From an uncultured Clostridia bacterium (GTDB lineage Bacteria > Bacillota > Clostridia > Christensenellales > Borkfalkiaceae): a stretch of DNA of 43,547 nucleotides. Of this stretch, positions 15,219 through 23,743 are shown piece by piece (position 1 is the stretch's first letter; each line of letters starts with the position of its first letter). The stretch is from NCBI GenBank assembly GCA_944362555.1, contig CALVTL010000015.1, forward strand, positions 1 to 43,547, in the 5' to 3' direction. A model generated the notes under the pieces. The model was given only the letters and a program-made list of their open reading frames with translations. It had not been told where the DNA came from and did not search any database. A program made the position numbers and the translations under genes.

Positions 15219-15308
15219 GATAGTGTCTCCTTAATGCCTCGATGAGCATCTTTTTTGTCATTCTGACCCGAAGATCGCTGCCTTCAATATTCATGATAGT
15301 GTCTCCTT
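15157..15308. repeat. Perfect 76-bp tandem duplication over the tetR 5' end
   Basis: 15157-15232 and 15233-15308 are identical. Each copy holds a Shine-Dalgarno, an ATG and the first 20 codons of tetR. As 76 is not a multiple of three, the upstream copy runs out of frame. Confidence 0.95.
15208..15294 (-). CDS. Leader ORF made by the tandem duplication
   Basis: The upstream copy begins with the same ribosome site and the same 20 residues as TetR, then shifts frame and stops after 28 codons. Its stop overlaps the true tetR start by 11 bases, so its translation may couple to or reduce TetR synthesis. Whether it is translated is unknown. Confidence 0.45.
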   Translation of the reverse strand: MNIEGSDLRVRMTKKMLIEALRRHYHEY

Positions 15309-15327
15309 GCGGACGTTTTCACACACT

Positions 15328-15345
15328 GTGTACGATAAAATACAC
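15328..15345. promoter_or_regulatory. Candidate TetR operator
   Basis: GTGTA, eight bases, TACAC, within the divergent tetR/epimerase intergenic region, upstream of both coding starts. Confidence 0.4.
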
Positions 15346-15382
15346 CTGTCCTTAAACTGACTGCACGCAGCTTCCCCTTTTT

Positions 15383-15392
15383 GTGGTATAAT
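15383..15392 (+). promoter_or_regulatory. -10 region of the epimerase-like gene
   Basis: Extended -10 (GTGG then TATAAT at 15387-15392). No good -35 lies 16-18 bases upstream, which suits an activator- or repressor-controlled promoter. Confidence 0.5.
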
Positions 15393-15476
15393 GAAGATGG
15401 GAAAAGGGAAGCATGATGCCCTTGTTTGAGGCATTATACCACATTCTCAAAAAATTTGCAACAGGAGGCGGCGAAT

Positions 15477-16535
15477 ATGAAAAAGCTATATCTCATCACG
15501 GGAGCGGCGGGGCATCTGGGCAGCGCCCTTTGCGCCGAACTCCATGCCCGCGGCGAGCGCATCCGCGCGCTCGTTCTGCGCGGGGAAGATGCAACGTTTT
15601 TGCACCGCATGGGCGCGCAGATCTGCTTCGGCGACGTGACCGACGCATCCTCGCTCGCAGAATTTTTTGCCGTGCCCGCCGACACGCAGGTAACGGTGGT
15701 GCACTGCGCGGGCGTGGTGGACATTGCGAGCTGCAACAGCCCCGCCGTGGAGCGCGTGAACGTGGGCGGCACAAAGAACGTGATGACGTGGTGCCTTGCG
15801 AAAAAGGTGCACCGCGTCGTGTACGTCTGCTCGGTGCACGCGCTGCCCGACATCCCCAAGGGGCGCGTCAAGCGCGAACCCGAAAAATTCAACACGTCCC
15901 CCCTCGTCGGCGCGTATGCCGCAAGCAAGGCGCGGGCGGCGGAGCTCGTGCTCGACATGGCGAAAAAGGACGGCTTGCCCGCCGTCGTCGTCATGCCGTC
16001 GGGCATCGTGGGGCCGTACAACGGCAGGGGCAACCACCTTGTGCAGATGGTGAAGGACTACTGCCGCGGCAAACTCCCCGCCGTCGTCAAGGGCGGCTAC
16101 GACTTTGTGGACGTGCGCGACGTGGCGGAGGGCATCCTTGCGGCAGCCGAGCGCGGACGCGTGGGCGAGAGCTATCTTTTAACGGGCGGCTATCACACGC
16201 TGAAGGAGATGGCGGCGATGCTCGCGGAGATCACGGGCGGGAGAAAGATCGGCGCCGTGCCGATGTGGATGGCGCATCTTGCCGTGCCGTTTGCGGAACG
16301 CGCCGCAAAGCGCAAGGGGCAAAAACCGCTGTTCACGCACTACGCCCTGCACGTCGTGCTGGAAAACGGGCGGTATTCGCATGACAAAGCGGCGATCGAG
16401 CTGGGCTACTCCCCGCGCGACTTTTATGAGACGCTGCAGGACACCGTGGAATGGCTGCGGGCGGAGGGCGAGATCCCCGCGAAAAAGCGCCCCGCGCCCA
16501 AGCGCCGCCGCATCCGCGCGCACGCGCCCGCATAA
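15477..16535 (+). CDS. NAD(P)-dependent epimerase/dehydratase-like (extended SDR)
   Basis: A 352-residue extended short-chain dehydrogenase. The Rossmann motif TGAAGHLG (Gly 9, 12, 15), the catalytic Ser near 119 and Tyr147-x3-Lys151 (YAASK) are intact. PSGIVGPYNG and DFVDVRDVAEG are typical of the dihydroflavonol-reductase/UDP-sugar epimerase branch. The substrate is not clear. AGGAGG precedes the ATG; an in-frame upstream extension has no ribosome site. The C-terminus is a basic tail (KKRPAPKRRR). It is monocistronic and closed by a terminator at 16561-16595. Confidence 0.85.
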   Translation: MKKLYLITGAAGHLGSALCAELHARGERIRALVLRGEDATFLHRMGAQICFGDVTDASSLAEFFAVPADTQVTVVHCAGVVDIASCNSPAVERVNVGGTKNVMTWCLAKKVHRVVYVCSVHALPDIPKGRVKREPEKFNTSPLVGAYAASKARAAELVLDMAKKDGLPAVVVMPSGIVGPYNGRGNHLVQMVKDYCRGKLPAVVKGGYDFVDVRDVAEGILAAAERGRVGESYLLTGGYHTLKEMAAMLAEITGGRKIGAVPMWMAHLAVPFAERAAKRKGQKPLFTHYALHVVLENGRYSHDKAAIELGYSPRDFYETLQDTVEWLRAEGEIPAKKRPAPKRRRIRAHAPA

Positions 16536-16560
16536 GACAACACAAGATCGCATAAACGCG

Positions 16561-16595
16561 CCGCGGCAGCCGAGTGGCTGCCGCGGTATCTTTTT
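16561..16595 (+). terminator. Terminator of the epimerase-like gene
   Basis: An 11-bp stem (16561-16571 with 16576-16586), loop GAGT, then TATCTTTTT. The T tract reaches the stop of the convergent tautomerase gene. Confidence 0.85.
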
Positions 16596-16933
16596 CAGAA
16601 ATTTGCCCCGTTCCAGCCCCAATCCTCCACGGGGTGGTAGGTGACGTACGTCTGCGCGGGCGGGATGCCCGCCTCCTGCTGCAGGATGTCGCACACGAGC
16701 GCCGTCATGCGCTCATAATCGGCGGGCGCGGCGCGCCCGAACAGGCTGACGGAGACGTAGGCGCCCGCCTCGCAGCGCCTGCCCGCAAACCACAGCTCCT
16801 CCTCGCGGAAGCCCACCATGAGGTAGCTCTCCGGCTTTTTGAGCGCGGAGACCGCCTGCCCGAAGCGCGCCTTCACGCGTTCGCGCACCTCGGCGGAGAG
16901 CGCCCTGGACGTTGTACATTCGATAAACGGCAT
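16595..16933 (-). CDS. MIF-like tautomerase
   Basis: A 112-residue tautomerase-superfamily protein resembling macrophage migration inhibitory factor. After Met removal the catalytic Pro is N-terminal (MPFIECTTSR). The C-terminus ends DWGWNGANF, the MIF-type NWGWN-like tail. Family members tautomerise phenylpyruvate and related keto acids and trimerise; the physiological substrate is unknown. AAGGAG lies upstream of the ATG at 16933. It is the last gene of the AKR-ECF-DUF1893 run, 13 bases after DUF1893. Confidence 0.85.
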   Translation of the reverse strand: MPFIECTTSRALSAEVRERVKARFGQAVSALKKPESYLMVGFREEELWFAGRRCEAGAYVSVSLFGRAAPADYERMTALVCDILQQEAGIPPAQTYVTYHPVEDWGWNGANF

Positions 16934-16946
16934 AGTTGTTTTCTCC

Positions 16947-17396
16947 TTATTGTTCCGGTTTCCCGCCCCGCAGTTCGCGTTGGCGGCGGCGGATGAGAGC
17001 GAGCGCCTCCTCGGGACGGACGGCGGAGCGCACCGCCTCCTCCATCGGACACATCCCCGTTCCCGCGCGGTTGATGATGACGTCGCAGAGCGCGCCGTAT
17101 TCCGCATGGATGCCGTGCGCCGAGAGAACGCGCCTTCCCCCCTCCGACATGACGCCCGCGAACACGGCGCGCACGCCGAGGAGCACATACAAAAAGGCGG
17201 CAGCCCTTCCCACGACCTTGTCGGCGGCGATGCAGCCCGCCTCGCCCGCGTCCAACCATGCGACGAGGGGCGCAACGCCCCGCTGCGTGCTCGTGAGCAC
17301 GCGTTCGCCCTGCTGCAAGATGCAGGTGAGCCCCTCCCTTTGAAGGCGCCCGGACAGCGCGCGGAGGGCTTCGGAGTACGCCTCGCCCCCGGACAT
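16947..17396 (-). CDS. DUF1893 (TM1506-like) protein
   Basis: A 149-residue protein of the DUF1893 family, which has a cytidine-deaminase-like fold but unknown activity. The family blocks are visible: LTCILQQGERVLTSTQRGVAPL, ADKVVGRAAAFLYVLLGV, LSAHGIHAEYG and GMCPMEEAV. The start at 17396 (MSGGEAYSEA) has AGGAGG upstream. It lies 29 bases after the membrane protein; such genes often sit by ECF transporter components, so a vitamin or precursor salvage role is inferred. Confidence 0.75.
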   Translation of the reverse strand: MSGGEAYSEALRALSGRLQREGLTCILQQGERVLTSTQRGVAPLVAWLDAGEAGCIAADKVVGRAAAFLYVLLGVRAVFAGVMSEGGRRVLSAHGIHAEYGALCDVIINRAGTGMCPMEEAVRSAVRPEEALALIRRRQRELRGGKPEQ

Positions 17397-17425
17397 GGTG
17401 TCCTCCTTTTGCGTGAACGGGCGCG

Positions 17426-18001
17426 TCACTTCTTTCTAATGAGCAGCAGCCGCAGCCCCATCACGAGCAGGGGAACGGCGACGGCCTGCACAAAGAGCCC
17501 CAAAAGCCCCGCCTCGATCTGCGCCCATGCGGCGGCAGCGGAGAGCGGCGAGACGCCCTGAAAGATGGCGGCGAGGGCGAGGAAGGAGAGCCTGCCCGCC
17601 GTCTGCGCGAGCAGCACGGCGGGGAACGCCATCCAGCCGTTCTCCAAGATCTTTCCCGAGAACGCGCCTGCGACGGCAGCGAACACCGCAAGTTCCGCCA
17701 TCATATAGGGAAGGCGGGCTGCGGCGGGCATGGCGTTGCCCGCAAGGCTCGTGACGGCAAAGCTCACGAGGGGCGCCAACAGCCCCACGCCCAGCCCCCA
17801 CCACGTTCCGAGGAGACACCCGCCCAGCAGCACGGGCAGGTACATGGGCAGCCACGCCGTGCCGCCCTGCGCGCCCAGCGCCGCATGAAACACCTGCGGA
17901 AGGAGCACCGCCAGCGCGATGACGATGGCGGAGACGAGCATCTTCACCGTGATCTTTACGGGAAGCGCCGCCCTTTTTTCTGTCAATACCTGTTCCAACA
18001 T
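17426..18001 (-). CDS. ECF transporter S-component-like membrane protein
   Basis: A 191-residue hydrophobic protein with about six membrane segments after a short cytosolic N-terminus. The pattern LPMYLPVLLGGCLLGTWWGLGVGLLAPLVSF, with conserved Pro and Gly, and PYMMAELAVFA resemble substrate-binding S-components of energy-coupling-factor importers, which would borrow a shared AAT energising module encoded elsewhere. The substrate cannot be read. GAGGTG precedes the ATG. It follows the AKR by 25 bases. Confidence 0.65.
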   Translation of the reverse strand: MLEQVLTEKRAALPVKITVKMLVSAIVIALAVLLPQVFHAALGAQGGTAWLPMYLPVLLGGCLLGTWWGLGVGLLAPLVSFAVTSLAGNAMPAAARLPYMMAELAVFAAVAGAFSGKILENGWMAFPAVLLAQTAGRLSFLALAAIFQGVSPLSAAAAWAQIEAGLLGLFVQAVAVPLLVMGLRLLLIRKK

Positions 18002-18026
18002 ATCTTCACCTCATCAAACGAAAGAT

Positions 18027-19169
18027 TCAGTCGTCCTCACGCGCGAGCCTGTCCGTAAAGTCGCGCATCATATCGGGGATCCTGATCTGCTGCGGACAGA
18101 CCTTCTCGCAGCTCCCGCAGCCGATGCAGGCGGAGGGCCACTTCTCCCTGGGCAGAGCGGAGAGCGCCATGGGCGCAATGAACCCGCCGCCCGTAAAGCG
18201 GTGCTCGTTGTAAAGGCGGATGAGCTCGGGAATGTCGAGGTGTTTCGGACAATGGCTCGTGCAGTAGCGGCACGCCGTGCAGGGCAGCGCTTCCCGCTTG
18301 TACATCCCCTCCCCGATGGCGAGCAGCGCCGCGCGCTCCTTGTCCGAAAGAGGCTTGTCCTCGGAGAACGTTTGGATATTCTCCTTCACCTGCGCAAAAT
18401 CGGACATCCCGGAGAGCACCATCTTCACCTCGGGAATGCCCATCACAAAGCGGAACGCCCACGCCGCGTCCGACTCGTCGGGGCGCATCGCGCGCAGCGT
18501 TGCCCTGTTCTCGGGCGAGAGCGCGGCGAGCTTTCCGCCCCGCACGGGCTCCATCACCCAGACGGGGATGTTCCACTTTTTGAGCAGCTCCACCTTCTGT
18601 TTCGCGCTCTGGAATTCCCAATCGACGTAGTTGATCTGAAGCTGGCAGAACTCCATGTCCTTGCCGTATTTTTCGAGAAAGCGCCGCACGACGTCGTAAC
18701 TGCCGTGCGCGGAAAAGCCGAGATGGCGGATGCGCCCCGCACGCTTTTGCGCAATGAGATAGGAGAACGTGCCGTACTTCTCGTCGTTGAGATAGGCGTC
18801 GATGTTCATCTCGCACACGTTGTGGAAGAGATAGAAGTCGAAGTAGTCGGTGCGGCACTTTTGGAGCTGCTTTTCAAAGATCTCCGTCTTGCCCATGTTG
18901 GAGAGGTCGTAGCCGGGGAACTTGCTGGCGATCCTAAGCGTTTCGCGCGGGTAGGCGGAGAGCAGCCTGCCGACCACGTTCTCCGACTCCCCCTCGTGAT
19001 AGCCCCACGCGGTGTCGAAATAGTTGACGCCCTTCTGGATGGCGTAATCGAACATCTCCGCCGCCCTTTTCTCGTCCACCCGGGCGTAGTCGTCGTCGAG
19101 CACGGGCAGGCGCATGGTGCCAAACCCGAGCGCCGAGAGCTTTTCCCCCTGAAAATCCCTGTAGATCAT
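18027..19169 (-). CDS. Aldo/keto reductase with C-terminal 2[4Fe-4S] ferredoxin domain
   Basis: A 380-residue fusion common in anaerobes. The TIM-barrel AKR part (1-290) has the catalytic tetrad Asp52, Tyr57, Lys83 and His116. The C-terminal part carries two Cys clusters, C-x2-C-x2-C-x3-CP (about 298-309) and C-x2-C-x2-C-x3-CP (about 350-361), for two iron-sulphur clusters. It probably links ferredoxin electrons to carbonyl reduction; the substrate is unknown. It is first in the AKR-ECF-DUF1893-tautomerase operon and has a perfect consensus promoter. Confidence 0.9.
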   Translation of the reverse strand: MIYRDFQGEKLSALGFGTMRLPVLDDDYARVDEKRAAEMFDYAIQKGVNYFDTAWGYHEGESENVVGRLLSAYPRETLRIASKFPGYDLSNMGKTEIFEKQLQKCRTDYFDFYLFHNVCEMNIDAYLNDEKYGTFSYLIAQKRAGRIRHLGFSAHGSYDVVRRFLEKYGKDMEFCQLQINYVDWEFQSAKQKVELLKKWNIPVWVMEPVRGGKLAALSPENRATLRAMRPDESDAAWAFRFVMGIPEVKMVLSGMSDFAQVKENIQTFSEDKPLSDKERAALLAIGEGMYKREALPCTACRYCTSHCPKHLDIPELIRLYNEHRFTGGGFIAPMALSALPREKWPSACIGCGSCEKVCPQQIRIPDMMRDFTDRLAREDD

Positions 19170-19201
19170 AACAGCCTCCTTTCCGATGTTTTTCGGTTTG
19201 C

Positions 19202-19230
19202 ATTATATCACACGCAGCCGGCGCTGTCAA
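19202..19230 (-). promoter_or_regulatory. Consensus promoter of the AKR operon
   Basis: Minus-strand TTGACA (19230-19225), exactly 17 bases, TATAAT (19207-19202). Predicted to be strong and constitutive. Confidence 0.85.
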
Positions 19231-19275
19231 TATCGCCGAAAAAATTCGGGGACGCCCGATGAGGAGATAATGATT

Positions 19276-19526
19276 TCGCCAAAATCTTTTCAAAGAAAAT
19301 ATTTTGGCGATATGCTACGATGACGTAGCGAAAGGCGTCACTGCGTTATGCCTTTTGCGCCCCCATTTGCTGCTCACGCAGCTTATGGGGAAAGAGTGAA
19401 TGCGCGGGCGCCATCAATGTTGCAAATTGCCCGCGCAGAGAGAAAACCCGCGGTCAGCTATAAGGCGTGCCCGCGGGTTTTCTTTTCCCTCACGACGTTT
19501 TTCCGCGTCAGTTTGCGGAAAAACGT
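19276..19526. repeat. Array of seven consecutive stem-loops
   Basis: No gene lies here. Stems follow one another: 19276-19310 (10 bp), 19314-19329 (6 bp), 19331-19355 (6 bp), 19361-19390 (6+5 bp), 19401-19437 (9 bp), 19441-19483 (13 bp) and 19495-19526 (12 bp). This is far beyond a terminator, and matches a dispersed repeat or structured RNA. Confidence 0.75.
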
Positions 19527-19549
19527 GTGAACTCTGCTGCCCGTTTCAG

Positions 19550-19647
19550 AACCGAGAAAATCAAGGAGCGCGAGGAAAACCCGAGGGAGTTTACTTTGAC
19601 GTAAATGACCGAGGGTTGCCGCAGCGCGACACAGAGTTTCGACGGTT
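19550..19647. ncRNA. Long imperfect hairpin, candidate structured RNA or repeat
   Basis: Nested pairings: AACCG (19550-19554) with CGGTT (19643-19647), AACCC (19578-19582) with GGGTT (19613-19617), and TTTAC (19590-19594) with GTAAA (19601-19605). Purine-rich internal loops (GAGGGAG opposite TGACCGA) look built for structure. The strand and function are unknown; it directly follows the seven-hairpin array and precedes the permease stop. Confidence 0.45.
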
Positions 19648-19661
19648 ATGGGACGGGCAGA

Positions 19662-20639
19662 CTATCTGTCTTCGCGGAAATACGACAACCCCAGACTCGC
19701 CGGCGGCTGCGTTTCGCGGTGTCCGACGATGCTCGTGACGATGAGCACGAGGATGGTGACGACGTAGGGCACGAGGTTGAGGAGCGGGATCTGCTCGAAG
19801 GAGATGCCCGTGATGCGCGAGGAGAGAATGTAGAGGATGCCGAACACGATGGAGCCCAGAATGGAGAACGCGGGCTTCCAGAGCGTGAAGATGACGAGCG
19901 CGATGGAGAGCCAGCCGATGCCCTGGATGGTCTGATCGACGTTGGAGCCGACGATGCCGCTCATGTACCCCATGACGTAGCACAGCCCGCCCAGCCCCGC
20001 GATGGCGGCGCCCAGCACGGTGAAGGTATATTTATACCCCGTGACGTTGATGCCCACCGCGTCCGCCGTGGCGGGATTTTCGCCGACGGCGCGCAGGTTG
20101 AGCCCCGCCTTGGTGTAGCGCAGCACGACGGCGGCGGCGACGGCGATGGCGATGGCGAGATAGACGAGCGCCCCGTGCGAGAGAAACACCGTTCCGAACC
20201 AGCCCAGCGCCTCGATGCCCGGGATGTGCGCATTGAAGAAGTTCTGCCCCGCAAAGGAGAGCGCCGTGCTCACCCCTTCCGTCATGACGACGTTGTTGAT
20301 GAAGAAGGAGGTAAAGCCCACGCCGAAGATGGTGACGGCAAGCCCCGTCACGTTCTGATTGCAGCGCAGCGACACGGTGAGGAAGGCGTACACCGCCCCC
20401 AGGATGCCCGCAAAGAGCATGGCAAAGAGGATGCCCGAGAGCACGACCAGAAAGCCGTTCGCGCCGTCCGTGGGCATGGCGGCAAGTTTGACGCCCAGAC
20501 AGCCGCCCGCCGCCCCCACGCACATGATGCCCGGGATGCCGAGGTTGAGGTGTCCGGATCTCTCCGTCAGGATCTCCCCGACGCAGCCGAAGAGGAAGAT
20601 GACGCCGAAGGAAATGGCATTCGCGAAAAAGGTATCCAT
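19662..20639 (-). CDS. Nucleoside ABC transporter permease 2 (NupQ/YufQ-like)
   Basis: A 325-residue permease with about nine hydrophobic segments, of the BPD_transp_2 family that pairs with BMP binding proteins. Hallmarks: ERSGHLNLGIPGIMCVGA near the N-terminus, LRAVGENPATADAVGINV and TVLGAAIAGLGG. AAGGAGGG precedes the ATG at 20639; only one base separates it from the previous stop. It is last in the purine operon. An in-frame extension upstream is not credible, as it overlaps permease 1. Confidence 0.88.
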   Translation of the reverse strand: MDTFFANAISFGVIFLFGCVGEILTERSGHLNLGIPGIMCVGAAGGCLGVKLAAMPTDGANGFLVVLSGILFAMLFAGILGAVYAFLTVSLRCNQNVTGLAVTIFGVGFTSFFINNVVMTEGVSTALSFAGQNFFNAHIPGIEALGWFGTVFLSHGALVYLAIAIAVAAAVVLRYTKAGLNLRAVGENPATADAVGINVTGYKYTFTVLGAAIAGLGGLCYVMGYMSGIVGSNVDQTIQGIGWLSIALVIFTLWKPAFSILGSIVFGILYILSSRITGISFEQIPLLNLVPYVVTILVLIVTSIVGHRETQPPASLGLSYFREDR

Positions 20640-20640
20640 C

Positions 20641-21990
20641 TTACTTTCCCTCCTTGTTCCCGCCGTTCTTTGCCCTGCGTGTCCGGGGCGGCGGCTCCGC
20701 TTCCGGATTCCCCTCGGACATGGATGGCACGTCCGCAGTTTTTGCACCCTCGGACATGGTTGCCGCATCCTCCGCGATGAGGGGCGCAGCCTCGGACATG
20801 GCGGGCTCATTCTGCGTCCCGTCCTTTGAAGGGCTCTCCCCTTCGGCAGCCTTATGGGCGCTTTCCCCGTTCATTTCAAACGCGGGCTGCGCGCGGGCGG
20901 CGCGGGGACGGAAGTTGAAGTGCACTTTGTAGACGATGAAAAATTCACAGCCGATGAAGAAGAAGTAGATGAGCCCGACGACGATGTCGGAGAGCGCCTC
21001 GCTCGTGAAGCCAAAGTCGGTGCACACCTGCCCCATGCCGCGCGAGAGGAAGATGATGAAGAAGGCGACGCCCGTCATGATGAGGGGGTCGAACTTGCCC
21101 ATCCACGCGACCATGATGCCCGTAAAGCCCATGTTGTCGTCCATCGTGGTGCTGACCATGTGGTTGATGGAGCCGACCAGCAAAAATCCGACCAGCCCGC
21201 ACAGCGCGCCCGATAAAACAAGGGTGCGGATGACGACCTTCTTCACGTTGATGCCCGCATAGCGCGCCGTGTTCTTGCTGTCGCCGATGAGGGAAATTTC
21301 GTACCCGTGCTTGGAAAAGCGCAGGTAGCAGTAGATGGCAGCCGTCACGATGACGGCGACGAGCACGACGGGCAGCACCCTCCCCGCGACGCCGCTGCCG
21401 AACGTGGGCAGGTTGGCGTCCTCCAGGGGGGGCATGGCGCCCGTTCCCGTGGGGTACCAATGGGTGATGAAGAAGGCGACGAGGTTGAGCGCCACATAGT
21501 TCATCATGAGGGTGAAGAGCGATTCGTTGGTGTTGAAAAACGCCTTGAACACGGCGGGGATGACCGCCCACAGCGCGCCCGCGGCGACGCTTGCGAAGAA
21601 CATCAGCAAACACACCCAGCCGTCCGCCCACTTCCCGCCGAGGTAGTACATACACATGGCGCAGGCAAGGCACCCCATGAGCACCTGCCCGTTCCCGCCG
21701 AGGTTCCAGAACTTCATGCGGAAGGCGACGACGAGCGCGAGCGCCACGCACAGCAAAAGCGCCGTATCCTGCAAAAAGAGCAGAAAGCGCCGCTCGGTGC
21801 CGAACACACCCGTAAAGAGGGAGCCGAAGTACCCGAAAAATCCCTTCTGCTTGGGTGCGGATGCCGAGATGAAGATGGCGCACACGATGAGCGCGAGCAG
21901 GACGGCGCCCGCGCGGATGCACAGCGCCTTCCAGAGCGGCATGGGCGCGCGTTTGGTGATGTGGATGAGCGGCTGTTTTACGCGTTCCAT
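20641..21990 (-). CDS. Nucleoside ABC transporter permease 1 (NupP/YufP-like)
   Basis: A 449-residue permease of the same family. The N-terminal 360 residues have about ten membrane segments and the motifs FWNLGGNGQVLMG, GDSKNTARYAGINV and MVSTTMDDNMGFTGI. The last ~90 residues are an unusual cytosolic Ser/Glu/Ala-rich tail containing four AMSE/TMSE/SMSE-like repeats and a basic end, not part of the permease fold. The ATG at 21990 overlaps the ATPase stop by 13 bases. It forms the heterodimeric channel with permease 2. Confidence 0.88.
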   Translation of the reverse strand: MERVKQPLIHITKRAPMPLWKALCIRAGAVLLALIVCAIFISASAPKQKGFFGYFGSLFTGVFGTERRFLLFLQDTALLLCVALALVVAFRMKFWNLGGNGQVLMGCLACAMCMYYLGGKWADGWVCLLMFFASVAAGALWAVIPAVFKAFFNTNESLFTLMMNYVALNLVAFFITHWYPTGTGAMPPLEDANLPTFGSGVAGRVLPVVLVAVIVTAAIYCYLRFSKHGYEISLIGDSKNTARYAGINVKKVVIRTLVLSGALCGLVGFLLVGSINHMVSTTMDDNMGFTGIMVAWMGKFDPLIMTGVAFFIIFLSRGMGQVCTDFGFTSEALSDIVVGLIYFFFIGCEFFIVYKVHFNFRPRAARAQPAFEMNGESAHKAAEGESPSKDGTQNEPAMSEAAPLIAEDAATMSEGAKTADVPSMSEGNPEAEPPPRTRRAKNGGNKEGK

Positions 21991-23660
21991 GCCGAGTCCT
22001 CCCCTTCCGCGATCTGCGAATCTTTGGCAACGCCCATCGGCTTGCCCTTTTCTTCGGCGAGGTCGAGCGCCCCCGCCATCATGAGCCCCAGCTCCTCCTT
22101 GGTCGTCTTTTCGGCGTGGACGACGCCCATGAGCCTGCCGTGGCAGAGCACCATGATCTTGTCGCACAGCGCGAGCATGACGTCGAGGTCCTCCCCGATA
22201 AACAGAACGCCCGCGCCCCGCTCCTTCTGACGGTTCAGTATGTCATAGATGAGGTAAGAGGAATTGATGTCCAGCCCGCGCACGGGGTACGCCGTGATGA
22301 GCACGTTGGGCTCCGTCAAAATTTCTCTGCCGAGCAGCACCTTCTGCACGTTGCCGCCCGAGAGGCGCCTGACGGGCGTCTCGGTGGACGGGGTGACGAT
22401 GTCGAGCTCGCCGATGACGCGCTGCGCCTCGGCACGCGCCGCCCGCCTGTTGACGAACGGGCAGGGCAGCTTGTTGATGAACGCGCCCAGACGGTTACAA
22501 AAGCGCAGCCACCGCTTTTTGGCGGGCGACGCTTCCTCCGCAACGGGAACGGGCGCAATGTCGAAGCGGTGCTCGGCATAATTTTTGAGCATCATGTTGT
22601 CGGTCACGGACATGGAGGGCGCAAGCCCCATGCCGAGACGGTCTTCGGGGATAAAGCTCATGGAGATGCCGCGCGCGGCGATCTGCTTGGGCGTAAGCCC
22701 CACGATGCTCTCGCCCTCGTGATAGATGCCGCCCTGCTCCACCTTGCGCAGCCCCGCGATCGCCTCGCACAGTTCGCGCTGACCGCACCCCGCGATGCCC
22801 GCAACGCCCAGGATCTCCCCGCCGCGGATGAAGAAGCTCAGATCCTCGATGGCGCGGCTGCCCTCGTCGCTTCTGACGACAAGATCCCTGATCTCCAGAA
22901 GAGGGCGGTCGGTGCTCGCCTTGGGGCGCGCGATGGAGAGCTCCACCTTCTGCCCCACCATCATTTCGGTGAGCGCCTGCTCGTTCGTGGACGCGGTGTC
23001 CACGCAGCCGATATACTCCCCTTTGCGGAGCACCGCCACGCGGTCGGAGATCGCCATCACCTCGTGCAGTTTGTGCGTGATGATGATGATGGATTTGCCG
23101 TCCGCCTTCATCGCGCGCATGACGGAGAAGAGTTTCTCCGTCTCCTGCGGGGTGAGCACCGCCGTCGGCTCGTCGAGGATGAGGATGTCCGCGCCGCGGT
23201 ATAAGACCTTGACGATCTCCACCGTCTGCTTTTCAGAGACGGACATATCGTACACCTTCTTTTTGGGATCGATGGCAAAGCCGTACTTTTGCGCGATGGC
23301 GCGCACGTCGTCGTTCATGCGGGAAAGGCGCGCGCCCTTTCCGCCGGGACCCAGCACGATGTTCTGCGCGGCGGTGAAGATGTCGATGAGCTTGAAGTGC
23401 TGATGTACCATGCCGATATGATGGCGGAAGGCATCCTGCGGGGAGGAGATGACCGCCTCCTGCCCGTCCACATAGATCTTCCCCTCGTCGGGGTAGTAGA
23501 TGCCCGAGATCATGTTCATGAGCGTCGTCTTGCCGCTGCCATTCTCGCCGAGGAGCGCAAGGATCTCCCCCTTTTGCAGGGTGAGATCGATGTTCCTGTT
23601 CGCCGCGACGCTGCCGAAATATTTGCTGATACCTTTGAGTTCGAGAGCAGGTTGTGCCAC
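21978..23660 (-). CDS. Nucleoside ABC transporter ATPase (NupO/YufO-like)
   Basis: A 560-residue double ATPase. NBD1 has GENGSGKTT (38-46), a Q-loop, the signature VSEKQTVEI and LILDEPTAV. NBD2 has the degenerate A-loop GVAGIAGCGQ, LSGGNVQKV and ITAYPVRGLD, which is normal for the family's second half. A GTG start at 23660 is chosen because GAGG lies 8 bases upstream; the in-frame TTG further up has no ribosome site. An insertion of ~30 charged residues lies in NBD2. It energises the two permeases. Confidence 0.88.
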   Translation of the reverse strand: MAQPALELKGISKYFGSVAANRNIDLTLQKGEILALLGENGSGKTTLMNMISGIYYPDEGKIYVDGQEAVISSPQDAFRHHIGMVHQHFKLIDIFTAAQNIVLGPGGKGARLSRMNDDVRAIAQKYGFAIDPKKKVYDMSVSEKQTVEIVKVLYRGADILILDEPTAVLTPQETEKLFSVMRAMKADGKSIIIITHKLHEVMAISDRVAVLRKGEYIGCVDTASTNEQALTEMMVGQKVELSIARPKASTDRPLLEIRDLVVRSDEGSRAIEDLSFFIRGGEILGVAGIAGCGQRELCEAIAGLRKVEQGGIYHEGESIVGLTPKQIAARGISMSFIPEDRLGMGLAPSMSVTDNMMLKNYAEHRFDIAPVPVAEEASPAKKRWLRFCNRLGAFINKLPCPFVNRRAARAEAQRVIGELDIVTPSTETPVRRLSGGNVQKVLLGREILTEPNVLITAYPVRGLDINSSYLIYDILNRQKERGAGVLFIGEDLDVMLALCDKIMVLCHGRLMGVVHAEKTTKEELGLMMAGALDLAEEKGKPMGVAKDSQIAEGEDSAWNA

Positions 23661-23743
23661 CTTGTTACCTCGCAAAAAGTGTTCGGAAAAGAACAAGCGG
23701 CGGAGACGTATCTTCGCCGGCTTGTCAGGATCGTTATTCTGCT

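Noticed and set aside
19276-19526. CRISPR array or integron-like cassette
   Set aside because: The stems differ in sequence and length; no direct repeats with regular spacing and no cas or integrase gene nearby.
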